DNA from: Pseudomonas defluvii
GTDB taxonomy: Bacteria > Pseudomonadota > Gammaproteobacteria > Pseudomonadales > Pseudomonadaceae
Assembly: GCF_001695625.1 (NCBI RefSeq)
Contig: NZ_MBPN01000031.1
Location: 1-54,192 of the forward strand
Length of the DNA: 54,192 nt
Direction of reading: 5' to 3'
The notes below the pieces were generated by a model that was not told where the DNA came from, searched no databases, and saw only the letters and a program-made list of their open reading frames with translations. The position numbers and the translations under genes are program-made. Shown here one piece after another: positions 1 to 8,476 of this stretch. How positions within the stretch are numbered: position 1 is the stretch's first letter; each line of letters starts with the position of its first letter.

Positions 1-48
1 TGACCGCCTCTGCCAGATGCCGCGTCATGCGAACGACGTTGACAGCTC

Positions 49-2196
49 TCAATCCCGGTTTCTCGCATCAGACTTCGAGTCATCTTTCAGGACTTGGGCG
101 GCAACATGTGATTGAGCTTTACCCACTGCTCGGGTGGCGGCCTCCATCAGCTGCTTTTCTATTTCGCTGGCTCTGCGTCGTGCGAACATCTCCAGGCCGA
201 AGTCGTTGGGGATAAATCGGCCTGATTGGTCGTAGGCGCCCAAAATCATGTCACCGGCAATGTTGTCTCCGAAGTTGATTTCCGTTGGGCTCAAGTTGAT
301 CTGCCGTGAGTTAGGGTATTTGGCCATGTGGTGATTGGCGTAGAGGTGGTAGCCATCCATGTCGATGGTGTCGACGACGTACGTATAGCCCCCGCGTTTC
401 CCGCCGTAGACAAAAGCCCCCGTGTGTTCCTTGTAATAGAACACCGAAGTAGAGATGCCTTTCCCGTCAGGATCCAGTGCATTGCGGCCTCCGCCGAAGC
501 CTCCCCGAACGCCCGTGATTTGATGAATGTCTTTCTTGATCTCCGAGACTGGCGTGCGAAGCTGGAAGCCGTCTCTGAAAATGACCTCGGGGGTGCGCAT
601 ATCGCCACGAAATACCTGACCCCGGTAAATGATGAGTTTGTGATTCTCCACTGTCTTTTTCATGCACCGTGCGTATTCATAAATCATGTCCTGGGCCGCA
701 GTTGGGCCTTGGCTCAGACGTTCGAGCAGGCGCCGCTTCAGGTGCATGGCGCCTAACTCCGAGGGAATTACGTTCCGGTTGATGAGCCGGATGTCGTGAT
801 AAAGAGGTGGCGTCACGCCTTCGAACCTCATGCGTTTGAGGACGTTCCCGGATATCGCATTCTTGCTGGTGTTGGTAAGCCCTATCGAGGCTGTCTTGGG
901 GATCATGACGGTCACGATTTCCAAGATCGCCGCGATCATCGCCGCTTTGTAGTGCTTGTCAGCGTCCTCCGGACGATCTGCCAACATACCTCTGGTCGCC
1001 TCGATACCCGCTGAACACAATCCTAGCAAGGAAGCCAACAGCATTCGGCCAGCCAGCCCTGCTCCAATTGTCGGCGCGGCCGCGCCCCCGGATAAGATGT
1101 TCAATACTGCGCCGAAGAGCTCAAGCCCTTGATCGACCAGACGCTCGGTGTATGTGAAGACCAGCGTATCGATGTCGGAGACCAGTCTCTCCAGATTGGT
1201 GACGTACAGATGCGAAATAATGTCGTCGCTGTCATGAAACGTCAGGGATGCGTCCCGCAGGTAATCATTGCTGCGCTTCTCGATGCCCTGATACTTCAAG
1301 TCAAACTTATCGAACCTGAGACCGTCGTAGATCGAAAGGCGTTTGAGCACGTATTTTTCCATTAGCTCTGATGCTTCAATGACTTCCCTTCTCTTCAGCC
1401 CATCGCCGGGAAGCTCGAAGACCGCCTGATCATCCGGCTCGCCGAGAAAAACCAGAAGGGCCGCATCGGGCTCAACGCCGGTCATGGATCCGCGAGCTTC
1501 GAGGCAGACGGCTTGAGTGACGACGTACTTGTCACGAAAGTAAACACGTTTTGGCTGGATCTGACTGTCTTGATACGCCTTGATCAGGTTTTGGCTGCTG
1601 ACTGACGTCGTGGGGAGGCCCGCATGATGCTGAAGGTGACGTTTCAGCACCTGCTCGCTGAGCATCTTGTAGGTGTACTCCATGTCCGGGTGAGTGTAAT
1701 GCTCAATCACCCGGTTCTTGTAATCGGACTGCAGGTCTGCAGACTCCAGAGCGGAGATCAGATCCGATGGAAAGTCTTTCGGCCAGATGACTTTGATCAT
1801 CACCTTGTCTTTGAGGGTGACGTAATGCTGGCCTGCGACGACTTGGTTCAAGTCGAAGGTCTGGGTGTGTAAGGGAGAGGGGCCGATGGTGCCGACCAAG
1901 CCGCCTCCTGAAGGCGCGCGTTCACGGAAAGTCACCTTGATGGGGCTGAGGCTGCTCAGCCTTTCTTTGGTCGCCTGCGATGCGCTCGAGGCCTCGATCA
2001 TTCGTTCTATTTCAGTATTGATGTAGTTGGCGGGATCCAGCAGTTCCGGCTTCATGCAAAACCCGAGCAGCTCAGCCAGTTCGCGGGCCGCCAGATCTTC
2101 GCTGCTCACAGAAGGATCAAGCCAACGCGGTATCGGCAGGCCATTTTCCGGGTCGTAGCTGATCAGGTTTTGTTCGTACAGTGGCAAATCATCCAT
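49..2196 (-). CDS. Putative ADP-ribosyltransferase toxin with DUF6543-like (dermonecrotic-toxin-type) N-terminal region
   Basis: A 715-residue protein without a signal peptide. The C-terminal part (about 519-665) carries the R-S-E signature of cholera/pertussis-type mono-ADP-ribosyltransferases: Y524-R525-G526, then 'MRTPEVIFRDGF' (533-544), S582-T583-S584 in 'GISTS', a 'YTYVVD' strand (604-609), and E639 in 'SPTEINF' followed by 'ILGAYD' (651-656). Only one glutamate is at the catalytic site, as in pertussis toxin, rather than ExE. Residues about 115-440 resemble the Pseudomonas DUF6543/dermonecrotic-toxin family ('DLISALESADLQSDY'), with hydrophobic stretches near 364-397 and 419-437 that could serve membrane passage. 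Start ATG has AAGGA about 7 nt upstream. G+C is visibly lower than in neighbouring genes, suggesting transfer. Transfer of ADP-ribose from NAD+ is inferred from motifs; target, secretion route and immunity protein are unknown. Confidence 0.8.
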   Translation of the reverse strand: MDDLPLYEQNLISYDPENGLPIPRWLDPSVSSEDLAARELAELLGFCMKPELLDPANYINTEIERMIEASSASQATKERLSSLSPIKVTFRERAPSGGGLVGTIGPSPLHTQTFDLNQVVAGQHYVTLKDKVMIKVIWPKDFPSDLISALESADLQSDYKNRVIEHYTHPDMEYTYKMLSEQVLKRHLQHHAGLPTTSVSSQNLIKAYQDSQIQPKRVYFRDKYVVTQAVCLEARGSMTGVEPDAALLVFLGEPDDQAVFELPGDGLKRREVIEASELMEKYVLKRLSIYDGLRFDKFDLKYQGIEKRSNDYLRDASLTFHDSDDIISHLYVTNLERLVSDIDTLVFTYTERLVDQGLELFGAVLNILSGGAAAPTIGAGLAGRMLLASLLGLCSAGIEATRGMLADRPEDADKHYKAAMIAAILEIVTVMIPKTASIGLTNTSKNAISGNVLKRMRFEGVTPPLYHDIRLINRNVIPSELGAMHLKRRLLERLSQGPTAAQDMIYEYARCMKKTVENHKLIIYRGQVFRGDMRTPEVIFRDGFQLRTPVSEIKKDIHQITGVRGGFGGGRNALDPDGKGISTSVFYYKEHTGAFVYGGKRGGYTYVVDTIDMDGYHLYANHHMAKYPNSRQINLSPTEINFGDNIAGDMILGAYDQSGRFIPNDFGLEMFARRRASEIEKQLMEAATRAVGKAQSHVAAQVLKDDSKSDARNRD

Positions 2197-2418
2197 AGGT
2201 CATTCCTTGACGGTTAGCAGCACCAGGTGCTGTCGCTTCATCCTTTGAAGCGCAAGGAATGGTGGTGTGGAATGCAGGAGCTGTCTGTAAGAGGTTGGCT
2301 GATTACAGGGTTACTTTTCGATCTGGTTTTTGGAGGGTTCAGGCTCGCTGCATCTAAGACGATTCGCAAGAGCAGCGAGCGTCTTTACATGCTGGATGCA
2401 CGCGCCCACAGAGCCGTT

Positions 2419-2572
2419 TTACAGCTTTACGTTCAGGCCATACCGCCTGCTCAGGACCTGCTCCACCAACGCCTTGGGTAGCAGACGCCCCATCAGTGGC
2501 AGCGCCAGGATGCAAAATCGGCTGTGAACGATAGAAACGGCGGGGCGACTCCTCCAGGCTATTGATGAGTCA
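2419..2572 (-). pseudogene. C-terminal remnant, possibly of a short-chain dehydrogenase
   Basis: An open frame of about 50 codons ends in TAA at 2419-2421. It reads like the tail of a larger protein: basic 'SRPAVSIVHSRF', a hydrophobic helix 'CILALPLMGRLLPKALVEQ', then 'VLSRRYGL'. It has no plausible start with a ribosome-binding site, and its upstream frame runs into the transpeptidase terminator. The shape recalls C-terminal tails of some Pseudomonas short-chain dehydrogenases, but the fragment is too short to be sure. The rest of the 2197-2633 gap shows no convincing gene; the plus-strand frame 2227-2481 looks random. Confidence 0.3.
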
Positions 2573-2587
2573 GTGAGATACACGCGC

Positions 2588-2614
2588 AAAAAAAGGCCTG
2601 CACAATGGCAGGCC
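2588..2614 (-). terminator. Rho-independent terminator of the L,D-transpeptidase gene
   Basis: Stem GGCCTGC (2595-2601) pairs with GCAGGCC (2608-2614) around a 6-nt loop. On the minus strand it is followed by seven Ts (complement of 2588-2594). It lies 20 nt after the transpeptidase stop. Confidence 0.9.
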
Positions 2615-2633
2615 CTTGCAGCACCCTGGCGTA

Positions 2634-3605
2634 TTACTGGATCTCGAGCGGCACGCTGGAAACCATCGGCGCGGTGGCTGCGCCCGGCACAGCGATCTCC
2701 ACTGGCATGCCGTCTTCAGCAGCAACAACATCGCGCACCATGTCCCAGTTCATGCGCAGGTTATTGGCCAGATCCTGACGCTTGAGCAAGGCATTGATAA
2801 CCGCAGTGTGCTTGTCGACCACCGAGGGATTGCCCTTGTCATCCAGCGGCGTATGCGCCTCAAGATAAACCTTGCCCGCACTGATGCCGAACTTGTAAGG
2901 CTCATTGATGATGCGCACCGGGGTGCCAACCGGCACCATCTTCGACAGGGCCAGAACGTTGTTGTTGAACATGCGGAAACACCCGTGACTGGTACGCATG
3001 CCAATACCGAACTTCTTGTTGGAACCGTGAATCAGGTAACCCGGTACGCCCAAGGTGAACTTGAACGGCCCCAGTGGGTTGTCCGGCCCGGCCGGTACAA
3101 TGCCCGGTAGAGGATCACCATCGGCCGCGTGCTCGGCCCGAATCGAAGCCGGTGGCGTCCAGGTCGGGTTTGGCGTCTTGGCAGTGATCTTGGTCTGTGC
3201 AATTGGCGAACCCCAACCTTCGCGACCAATACCCAGCGGGAAGGTATGCACCACATTCTGCCCTTTCGGGAAGTAGTACATACGGTACTCAGCCAGGTTG
3301 ATCACGATACCCTCCCGCGGACCTGGCGGCAGGACGTAACGGGTTGGCAGAACAATCTCGGTACCCACACCCGGCAGCCATGGGTCGACACCGGGGTTGG
3401 CAGCAACCATCTCCAGGTAACCCAGGTCATTGGCAGTGCCGATGTCGGCGAAGGTGTCTTCGTACTTGGCCTTGATAACCTGGACCTGGCCAACGACGTC
3501 TTCCCCGGGCGGCGGCAGAGGCAGCTCCAGGGCAGTGGCGGAACCTGTCGCCAGCACGGCGGCAATAGACAGGCAACGGGTGACGGCGGGAAAGCGCGAC
3601 AACAT
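2634..3605 (-). CDS. L,D-transpeptidase (ErfK/YbiS/YcfS/YnhG family)
   Basis: Periplasmic enzyme of 323 residues that cross-links peptidoglycan stem peptides at meso-diaminopimelate or attaches a Braun-type lipoprotein to them. An N-terminal signal peptide (about 1-25, ending 'GSATA') is followed by a LysM-like segment (about 40-85) and the YkuD catalytic domain (about 98-235). The active-site motif is 'HGSN...SHGCFRM' with H207 and C209. The C-terminal tail of about 80 residues is unassigned. I recall that in P. aeruginosa the homologue sits beside oprI, the major peptidoglycan-linked lipoprotein; here that side carries the toxin gene and no oprI lies in the window. A clear terminator follows. 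Confidence 0.93.
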   Translation of the reverse strand: MLSRFPAVTRCLSIAAVLATGSATALELPLPPPGEDVVGQVQVIKAKYEDTFADIGTANDLGYLEMVAANPGVDPWLPGVGTEIVLPTRYVLPPGPREGIVINLAEYRMYYFPKGQNVVHTFPLGIGREGWGSPIAQTKITAKTPNPTWTPPASIRAEHAADGDPLPGIVPAGPDNPLGPFKFTLGVPGYLIHGSNKKFGIGMRTSHGCFRMFNNNVLALSKMVPVGTPVRIINEPYKFGISAGKVYLEAHTPLDDKGNPSVVDKHTAVINALLKRQDLANNLRMNWDMVRDVVAAEDGMPVEIAVPGAATAPMVSSVPLEIQ

Positions 3606-3720
3606 CCGGAAAATCCTTCGCTAATTCAATAGGGGCAAGACAGCGATTGTACACCCGCCCCCGCCTGACCGGGAGACATCGGGGTGAACGGTTACGTGCG
3701 CATATGACAGGCAAATGCTG

Positions 3721-4002
3721 TCAGAGTTGCGGCCACACCGGCCGTGTGCCACGCCGCTGGGCATCGAGAATCGCCCGACATAGCGGACACAGACGCCGGT
3801 CACGGTAGATCGAACGCTCTACCCCGGACCACCGCGGCTGAGCAGGCAACAACGTACCGCACAAGGTACGGTCTGCCGAACACCCCAGCTCAAGTTGACG
3901 GGCCACCAGATGAACGCGGATCTCCTGGCAGGCGAACAGATCAAGCTGTTCGTCGGGCTCGATCAATTGATAGGCATACAGGGACCAGGCGGGACGCGGC
4001 AT
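3721..4002 (-). CDS. Conserved hypothetical cysteine-rich small protein
   Basis: A 93-residue protein with five cysteines (C25, C41, C48, C72, C75). The last two form a CxxC ('LCPLCR') that could bind a metal or form a disulfide. There is no signal peptide or membrane segment. I chose the ATG at 4002 because GGAG lies 7 nt before it; an in-frame TTG at 4014 is less likely. It sits just downstream of tesA on the same strand (56 nt), and the same placement beside tesA occurs in other pseudomonads as I recall. No function can be assigned. Confidence 0.6.
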   Translation of the reverse strand: MPRPAWSLYAYQLIEPDEQLDLFACQEIRVHLVARQLELGCSADRTLCGTLLPAQPRWSGVERSIYRDRRLCPLCRAILDAQRRGTRPVWPQL

Positions 4003-4058
4003 TGAGGGCTCCAAATCGGGGGCGCAACATTAGCCGAAAGCCGATCACTAGAAAAGCG

Positions 4059-4664
4059 TCAAAGCAGCGGTTTTATCACCGGCCAGGCATTATCCAGCAG
4101 CCGCTGCTGTGCTCCCTGTGCCGGATGCAGCCCATCGGCCTGCATCAGCTCGGGCACGCCGCCCACACCCTCGAGAAAAAACGGCACCAGAGGGACCTGT
4201 TTATCCTTGGCCAGATTGTCATAAACCCTGGCAAACGCTTCGGTGTAGCGAACGCCATAATTGGGTGGCAAGCGCATGCCCAGCAGAACCACCTTGGCGC
4301 CCGCAGCGCGGGAGCTGTCGATCATCGCAGCAAGGTTTTGTTGCAATTGCGCCGGCAACTGCCCGCGCAGGCCATCGTTGCCACCCAACTCAAGCACCAC
4401 CAGCGCGGGCTTGTGCTCTGCAAGCAGCGCTGGCAGGCGCGCCTGGCCCCCTGCACTGGTATCGCCACTGATTGACGCGTTAACCACCTGGCTGTCGAAT
4501 CCCTCGGTTTTCAGGCGCGCCTGCAGCAACGACACCCACCCTTGACGGGTATCCAGGCCGAAACCCGCGCTGATACTATCCCCGACGATCAACACGGTAC
4601 CCGCCGTGGCAAGCTGTGTCATGCACAGCAAGGCCAGACCGGCACTCAATATCCACACTCGCAT
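4059..4664 (-). CDS. tesA: Arylesterase / multifunctional acyl-CoA thioesterase I (SGNH hydrolase)
   Basis: Periplasmic esterase/thioesterase/lysophospholipase of 201 residues. A signal peptide (1-21, ending 'LATAG') precedes the SGNH fold. Block I is 'GDSISAGFG' with nucleophile S30, block II has G67 in 'ISGDTSAGG', block III is 'GGND' with N96, and block V is 'DGLHP' with D177 and H180. Start ATG at 4664 gives a normal TesA length; an ATG at 4676 would overlap the divergent ABC gene start at 4675. The tesA / ybbA divergent arrangement is also known in E. coli. Confidence 0.95.
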   Translation of the reverse strand: MRVWILSAGLALLCMTQLATAGTVLIVGDSISAGFGLDTRQGWVSLLQARLKTEGFDSQVVNASISGDTSAGGQARLPALLAEHKPALVVLELGGNDGLRGQLPAQLQQNLAAMIDSSRAAGAKVVLLGMRLPPNYGVRYTEAFARVYDNLAKDKQVPLVPFFLEGVGGVPELMQADGLHPAQGAQQRLLDNAWPVIKPLL

Positions 4665-4674
4665 CGGATTCTCC

Positions 4675-5358
4675 ATGGGCACCAGCATTCTCATTGCGCA
4701 GAACCTTAGCAAAGTGGTTCCCAGCGCGGAAGGCGATCTGACCATCCTGCATGAACTGTCGCTGGACCTGAAACAGGGCGACAGCCTGGCCATCGTTGGC
4801 GCCTCGGGTTCAGGCAAGTCGACCCTGCTCGGCCTGCTTGCCGGCCTGGACCTGCCCAGCGCCGGCTCTGTCACTCTGGCCGGGCATGATCTTGGCAGTC
4901 TGGACGAAGACCGGCGCGCCCGGGTGCGCGCCGAACATGTCGGTTTTGTTTTCCAGTCGTTCCAGTTGCTGGACAGCCTGAGTGCACTGGAGAACGTCAT
5001 GCTGCCACTGGAGCTCGACGGCCGGCGCGATGCCCGCGAACACGCTCGCAGCCTGCTGGAGCGGGTTGGCCTGGGCCAGCGCCTGAGCCATTCGCCACGC
5101 CAGCTTTCCGGGGGTGAGCAGCAGCGAGTGGCCATCGCCCGCGCCTTTGCCGCAGACCCTGCCGTGCTGTTTGCCGATGAACCGACAGGCAACCTCGATA
5201 GCCACACAGGCGAGCGTATCAGCGACCTGTTGTTTGAACTGAACAAGGAACGTGGCACTACGCTGGTACTGGTCACCCACGACGAACGCCTGGCCAAACG
5301 CTGCCGTCGCCTGATCCACCTGGATGCCGGTCACCTGGTTACCCCCCTGGAGCCCTGA
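4675..5358 (+). CDS. ybbA: ABC transporter ATPase, YbbA/LolD type
   Basis: Cytoplasmic ATPase of 227 residues belonging to the MacB/LolD-like group. Walker A 'GASGSGKST' is at 42-50, the Q-loop glutamine is in 'FVFQSF' (91-96), signature 'LSGGEQ' at 144-149, Walker B 'VLFADEP' at 164-170, and the switch histidine is H202. The ATG at 4675 begins the family-typical 'SILIAQNLSK'. Its stop TGA overlaps the ATG of the permease gene by one base, so the two are translationally coupled and surely form one complex. Substrate unknown. Confidence 0.93.
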   Translation: MGTSILIAQNLSKVVPSAEGDLTILHELSLDLKQGDSLAIVGASGSGKSTLLGLLAGLDLPSAGSVTLAGHDLGSLDEDRRARVRAEHVGFVFQSFQLLDSLSALENVMLPLELDGRRDAREHARSLLERVGLGQRLSHSPRQLSGGEQQRVAIARAFAADPAVLFADEPTGNLDSHTGERISDLLFELNKERGTTLVLVTHDERLAKRCRRLIHLDAGHLVTPLEP

Positions 5359-7865
5359 TGGCACATCTGTCGTTTTTCCGTCTGCTGAGCCTGGCGTTTC
5401 GTCAGTTACTGCGTGATGCCCGTGCAGGCGAGCTGCGCGTGCTGTTCTTTGCCCTGGTCATTGCGGTGACCGCCAGCACCGCCATCGGCTACTTCGGCGC
5501 ACGCCTGAACGGTGCCATGTTGCTACGCGCCACCGAGTTCCTGGGGGCCGACCTGGTGCTGCAAGGCAGCGCACCGGCGAGTACAGCGCAAATCAACGCC
5601 GGTGTCGACCAAGGTCTCGAACATGCCCGTGTCGTTGAGTTTTCCAGTGTTATCGCTGCCGACAGCGGTATCCAGCTCTCCAGCGTCAAGGCCGTGGACA
5701 ACAACTACCCGCTACGCGGCGAACTGCGCAGCGCGGCAGAGCCCTATGCCGCAGAAACACCCGGCACAGGTCCGGCACCGGGGGAGGCCTGGGTTGAGTC
5801 ACGCCTGCTGGCAGCGCTGAACCTGAAAATCGGCGACAGCATTGACGTCGGCATGAAGAGCCTGCGCATGAGCCGGGTGCTGACCTACGAACCGGACCGC
5901 GCCGGCAACTTCTACAGCCTGACCCCCAGGGTACTGATCAACCTGGCCGACCTTGACGCTACCGGCGTGGTTCAGCCCGGCAGCCGGGTCACCTACCGCG
6001 ACCTGTGGCGCGGCGTACCGGCCGCGCTGAGCGCTTATCAGCAGGCTATCAAACCGGCGCTGGCCGCCCACCAGCAACTGCTGAACTCACGTGACGGCAA
6101 CCGCCAGATCGGCGGTGCGCTGGGCAAGGCCGAACGCTACCTGAACATGGCCAGCCTGGTGGCCGTGCTCCTGGCAGGCGTGGCCGTGGCCCTGTCGGCC
6201 AGCCGTTTCGCCAGCCGGCGCTTCGATGCCAGCGCCCTGCTGCGCTGCCTGGGCCTTTCGCGGCGCCAGGCACTCTCATTGTTCTGCCTGCAACTGGCAA
6301 TACTTGGCGGCGCTGCGGCCCTCAGCGGCGCATTGCTGGGCTGGCTCGCCCAGTTTGGCCTGTTCCAGCTGCTCAAAGGCTTGCTGCCCAACGAGATTCC
6401 ACCAGGCGGCATTGCCCCGGCACTGGCCGGCATTGCCACCGGCCTGGTGGCGCTGGCGGGCTTCGCCTTGCCTCCCCTTGCCGCCCTGGGCCGGGTTCCG
6501 CCGTTGCGCGTGTTGCGCCGCGACCTGCTGCCCGTCCCACCAAGCAGTTGGCTGGTGTATGGCGCAGCGCTGTTCGCCCTGGGCCTGATCATGTGGCGGC
6601 TGAGCCTGGACCTGTTGCTGACCTTTGCCCTGCTGGGCGGCGGCCTGATCGCTGCCCTGCTGCTCGGCGGCCTGTTGCTGCTTGGCTTGCGCAGCCTGCG
6701 TCGCCTGCTGGCCAACGCACCGCTGGCCTGGCGCCTGGGCCTCGGTCAACTGCTGCGCCATCCGCTGGGCGCGGCGGGCCAGTCACTGGCCTTCGGCCTG
6801 ATCCTCCTGGCCATGGCGCTGATCGCCCTGCTGCGCGGCGAACTGCTCGACACCTGGCAAAACCAGTTGCCCAAAGACGCGCCGAACTACTTTGCCTTGA
6901 ACATCCTGCCGGATGACAAAGCTGACTTCGCCCACCGCCTGAGCGAGTTCTCCGCCCAAGCAGCACCGCTGTACCCGGTGATTCCCGGCCGCCTGACACA
7001 CATCAACGGCCAAGCGGTGCAGCAAATCGTCAGCAAGGACTCTACCGGCGATCGCGCCATCCAGCGTGACCTGAGCCTGACCTGGGCAGCCGATCTGCCA
7101 CAGGGCAACGCCCTCGTTTCCGGTCAGTGGTGGCAGGCCACGCCCCCGGCAGACGCCCTGCCCGGTGTCTCAGTTGAAGCCGATCTGGCCACCAGCCTTA
7201 AGCTCAAGCTCGGTGACCACCTGACGTTCAGCATTGGCGGCATGGAACGCGAGGCGCTGGTCAGCAGCCTGCGCACCGTCAACTGGGACAGCTTCCAGCC
7301 CAACTTCTACATGATCTTCCAGCCCGGCACCCTGCAAAACCTGCCGACCACCTACCTGACCAGCTTCTACCTGGCGCCTGGCAATGACGCGCAACTCGTG
7401 GCCCTGTCCCGCGCCTTTCCGGCGGTGACCATCCTTCAGGTCGACGCCTTGCTCAATCAACTGCGCAGCATCCTTGGCCAGGTGACCCTGGCGGTGGAGT
7501 ACGTGCTGTTGTTTGTTCTGGCTGCGGGGTTGGCAGTGCTGTTCGCCGGCCTGCAGGCGACACTCGACGAACGCATTCACCAAGGTGCACTGCTGCGGGC
7601 ACTGGGGGCCGGTCGCCGCTTGCTGACCAAGACCCGACGTATCGAGTTCGGCTTGCTCGGTGCTGCCAGCGGCCTGCTTGCCGCACTCGGCACTGAACTG
7701 ATCAGCCTGCTGCTGTACCACTATGCCTTTGACTTGAAATGGAGCCCGCATCCCTGGCTGCTGGTACTACCGGTACTGGGCGCTTTGCTGATTGGTAGCG
7801 CCGGGGTATACGGCACGCGCCGTGCGCTGAATGCCAGCCCACTGACCGTGCTGCGCGAGGGCTGA
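5358..7865 (+). CDS. ybbP: ABC transporter permease of the FtsX/MacB type (YbbP-like)
   Basis: Inner-membrane protein of 835 residues, the size of YbbP. It has an N-terminal membrane segment (about 26-48), a periplasmic domain, a block of hydrophobic segments around 250-500, a second extracytoplasmic domain (about 510-690), and three C-terminal helices. The arrangement of two FtsX-type permease modules in one chain fits a complex with a homodimeric ATPase. It is coupled to ybbA by a TGATG overlap. Known relatives extract lipids or lipoproteins from the membrane; the substrate here is not evident. Confidence 0.9.
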   Translation: MAHLSFFRLLSLAFRQLLRDARAGELRVLFFALVIAVTASTAIGYFGARLNGAMLLRATEFLGADLVLQGSAPASTAQINAGVDQGLEHARVVEFSSVIAADSGIQLSSVKAVDNNYPLRGELRSAAEPYAAETPGTGPAPGEAWVESRLLAALNLKIGDSIDVGMKSLRMSRVLTYEPDRAGNFYSLTPRVLINLADLDATGVVQPGSRVTYRDLWRGVPAALSAYQQAIKPALAAHQQLLNSRDGNRQIGGALGKAERYLNMASLVAVLLAGVAVALSASRFASRRFDASALLRCLGLSRRQALSLFCLQLAILGGAAALSGALLGWLAQFGLFQLLKGLLPNEIPPGGIAPALAGIATGLVALAGFALPPLAALGRVPPLRVLRRDLLPVPPSSWLVYGAALFALGLIMWRLSLDLLLTFALLGGGLIAALLLGGLLLLGLRSLRRLLANAPLAWRLGLGQLLRHPLGAAGQSLAFGLILLAMALIALLRGELLDTWQNQLPKDAPNYFALNILPDDKADFAHRLSEFSAQAAPLYPVIPGRLTHINGQAVQQIVSKDSTGDRAIQRDLSLTWAADLPQGNALVSGQWWQATPPADALPGVSVEADLATSLKLKLGDHLTFSIGGMEREALVSSLRTVNWDSFQPNFYMIFQPGTLQNLPTTYLTSFYLAPGNDAQLVALSRAFPAVTILQVDALLNQLRSILGQVTLAVEYVLLFVLAAGLAVLFAGLQATLDERIHQGALLRALGAGRRLLTKTRRIEFGLLGAASGLLAALGTELISLLLYHYAFDLKWSPHPWLLVLPVLGALLIGSAGVYGTRRALNASPLTVLREG

Positions 7866-7934
7866 TAGACTCGCGATGCTCATATCTACAGACCGCTACC
7901 TATACCAGGCAATCACCAAGAGACACCCTGCCCC

Positions 7935-8432
7935 ATGAGTCGTTATCGCCCACCGCGCACTGCCGGCACCGCTCTGATCACGCCTGAAGGCGAAGCACGC
8001 ATGCGCGCTGAGCTACATGAACTGTGGCACGTGCGCCGCCCCCAGGTCACCCAGTCCGTGAGCGAGGCGGCAGCGCAAGGCGACCGTTCGGAAAACGCGG
8101 AGTACACCTACGGCAAGAAAATGCTGCGCGAAATTGACAGCCGTGTCCGCTTCCTGAGCAAACGGTTGGAGAACCTGAAGGTTGTCAGTGAGCGCCCCAG
8201 CGACCCGAACAAAGTGTATTTCGGCGCCTGGGTCACCATCGAGAACGAGGACGGGGAGCAGTCACGATACCGTATCGTCGGCCCGGACGAACTGGACCTG
8301 AAACTGGGCCTGATCAGCATCGACTCACCGCTGGCCCGAGCCCTGATCGGCAAGGCGCTGGACGCCGAAGTACGGGTGCAGACACCCACCGGTGAGCAAC
8401 TCGTTTACATCGTCGAAATCGACTACCCCTGA
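7935..8432 (+). CDS. greB: Transcription elongation factor GreB
   Basis: Protein of 165 residues that enters the RNA polymerase secondary channel and stimulates cleavage of backtracked RNA. The N-terminal coiled coil (about 15-85) carries the tip motif 'GDRSENAEY' (49-57) with the acidic residues D50 and E53. The C-terminal FKBP-like domain contains 'YRIVGPDE' and '[10 protein letters not shown]'. The basic N-terminus 'SRYRPPR' and the tip context fit GreB better than GreA. It lies 69 nt after the ABC permease. Confidence 0.93.
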   Translation: MSRYRPPRTAGTALITPEGEARMRAELHELWHVRRPQVTQSVSEAAAQGDRSENAEYTYGKKMLREIDSRVRFLSKRLENLKVVSERPSDPNKVYFGAWVTIENEDGEQSRYRIVGPDELDLKLGLISIDSPLARALIGKALDAEVRVQTPTGEQLVYIVEIDYP

Positions 8433-8438
8433 ACACCA

Positions 8439-8463
8439 GCGCCGCACCTTGAGGTCACGGCGC
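8439..8463. terminator. Hairpin between convergent genes (possible bidirectional terminator)
   Basis: GCGCCG (8439-8444) and CGGCGC (8458-8463) can pair between the ends of greB and the convergent hypothetical gene. The loop is 13 nt and there is no T-run, so termination is uncertain. Confidence 0.3.
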
Positions 8464-8476
8464 GGACAAAGGCGGG

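Noticed and set aside
2227..2481. Plus-strand frame of 84 codons in the toxin-transpeptidase gap
   Set aside because: Amino-acid composition looks random, there is no ribosome-binding site, and it overlaps the minus-strand remnant.
4677..5297. N-terminal extension of the tesA frame through the ABC ATPase gene
   Set aside because: Ser/Arg-rich antisense translation of ybbA; the true tesA starts at 4664 with a signal peptide.
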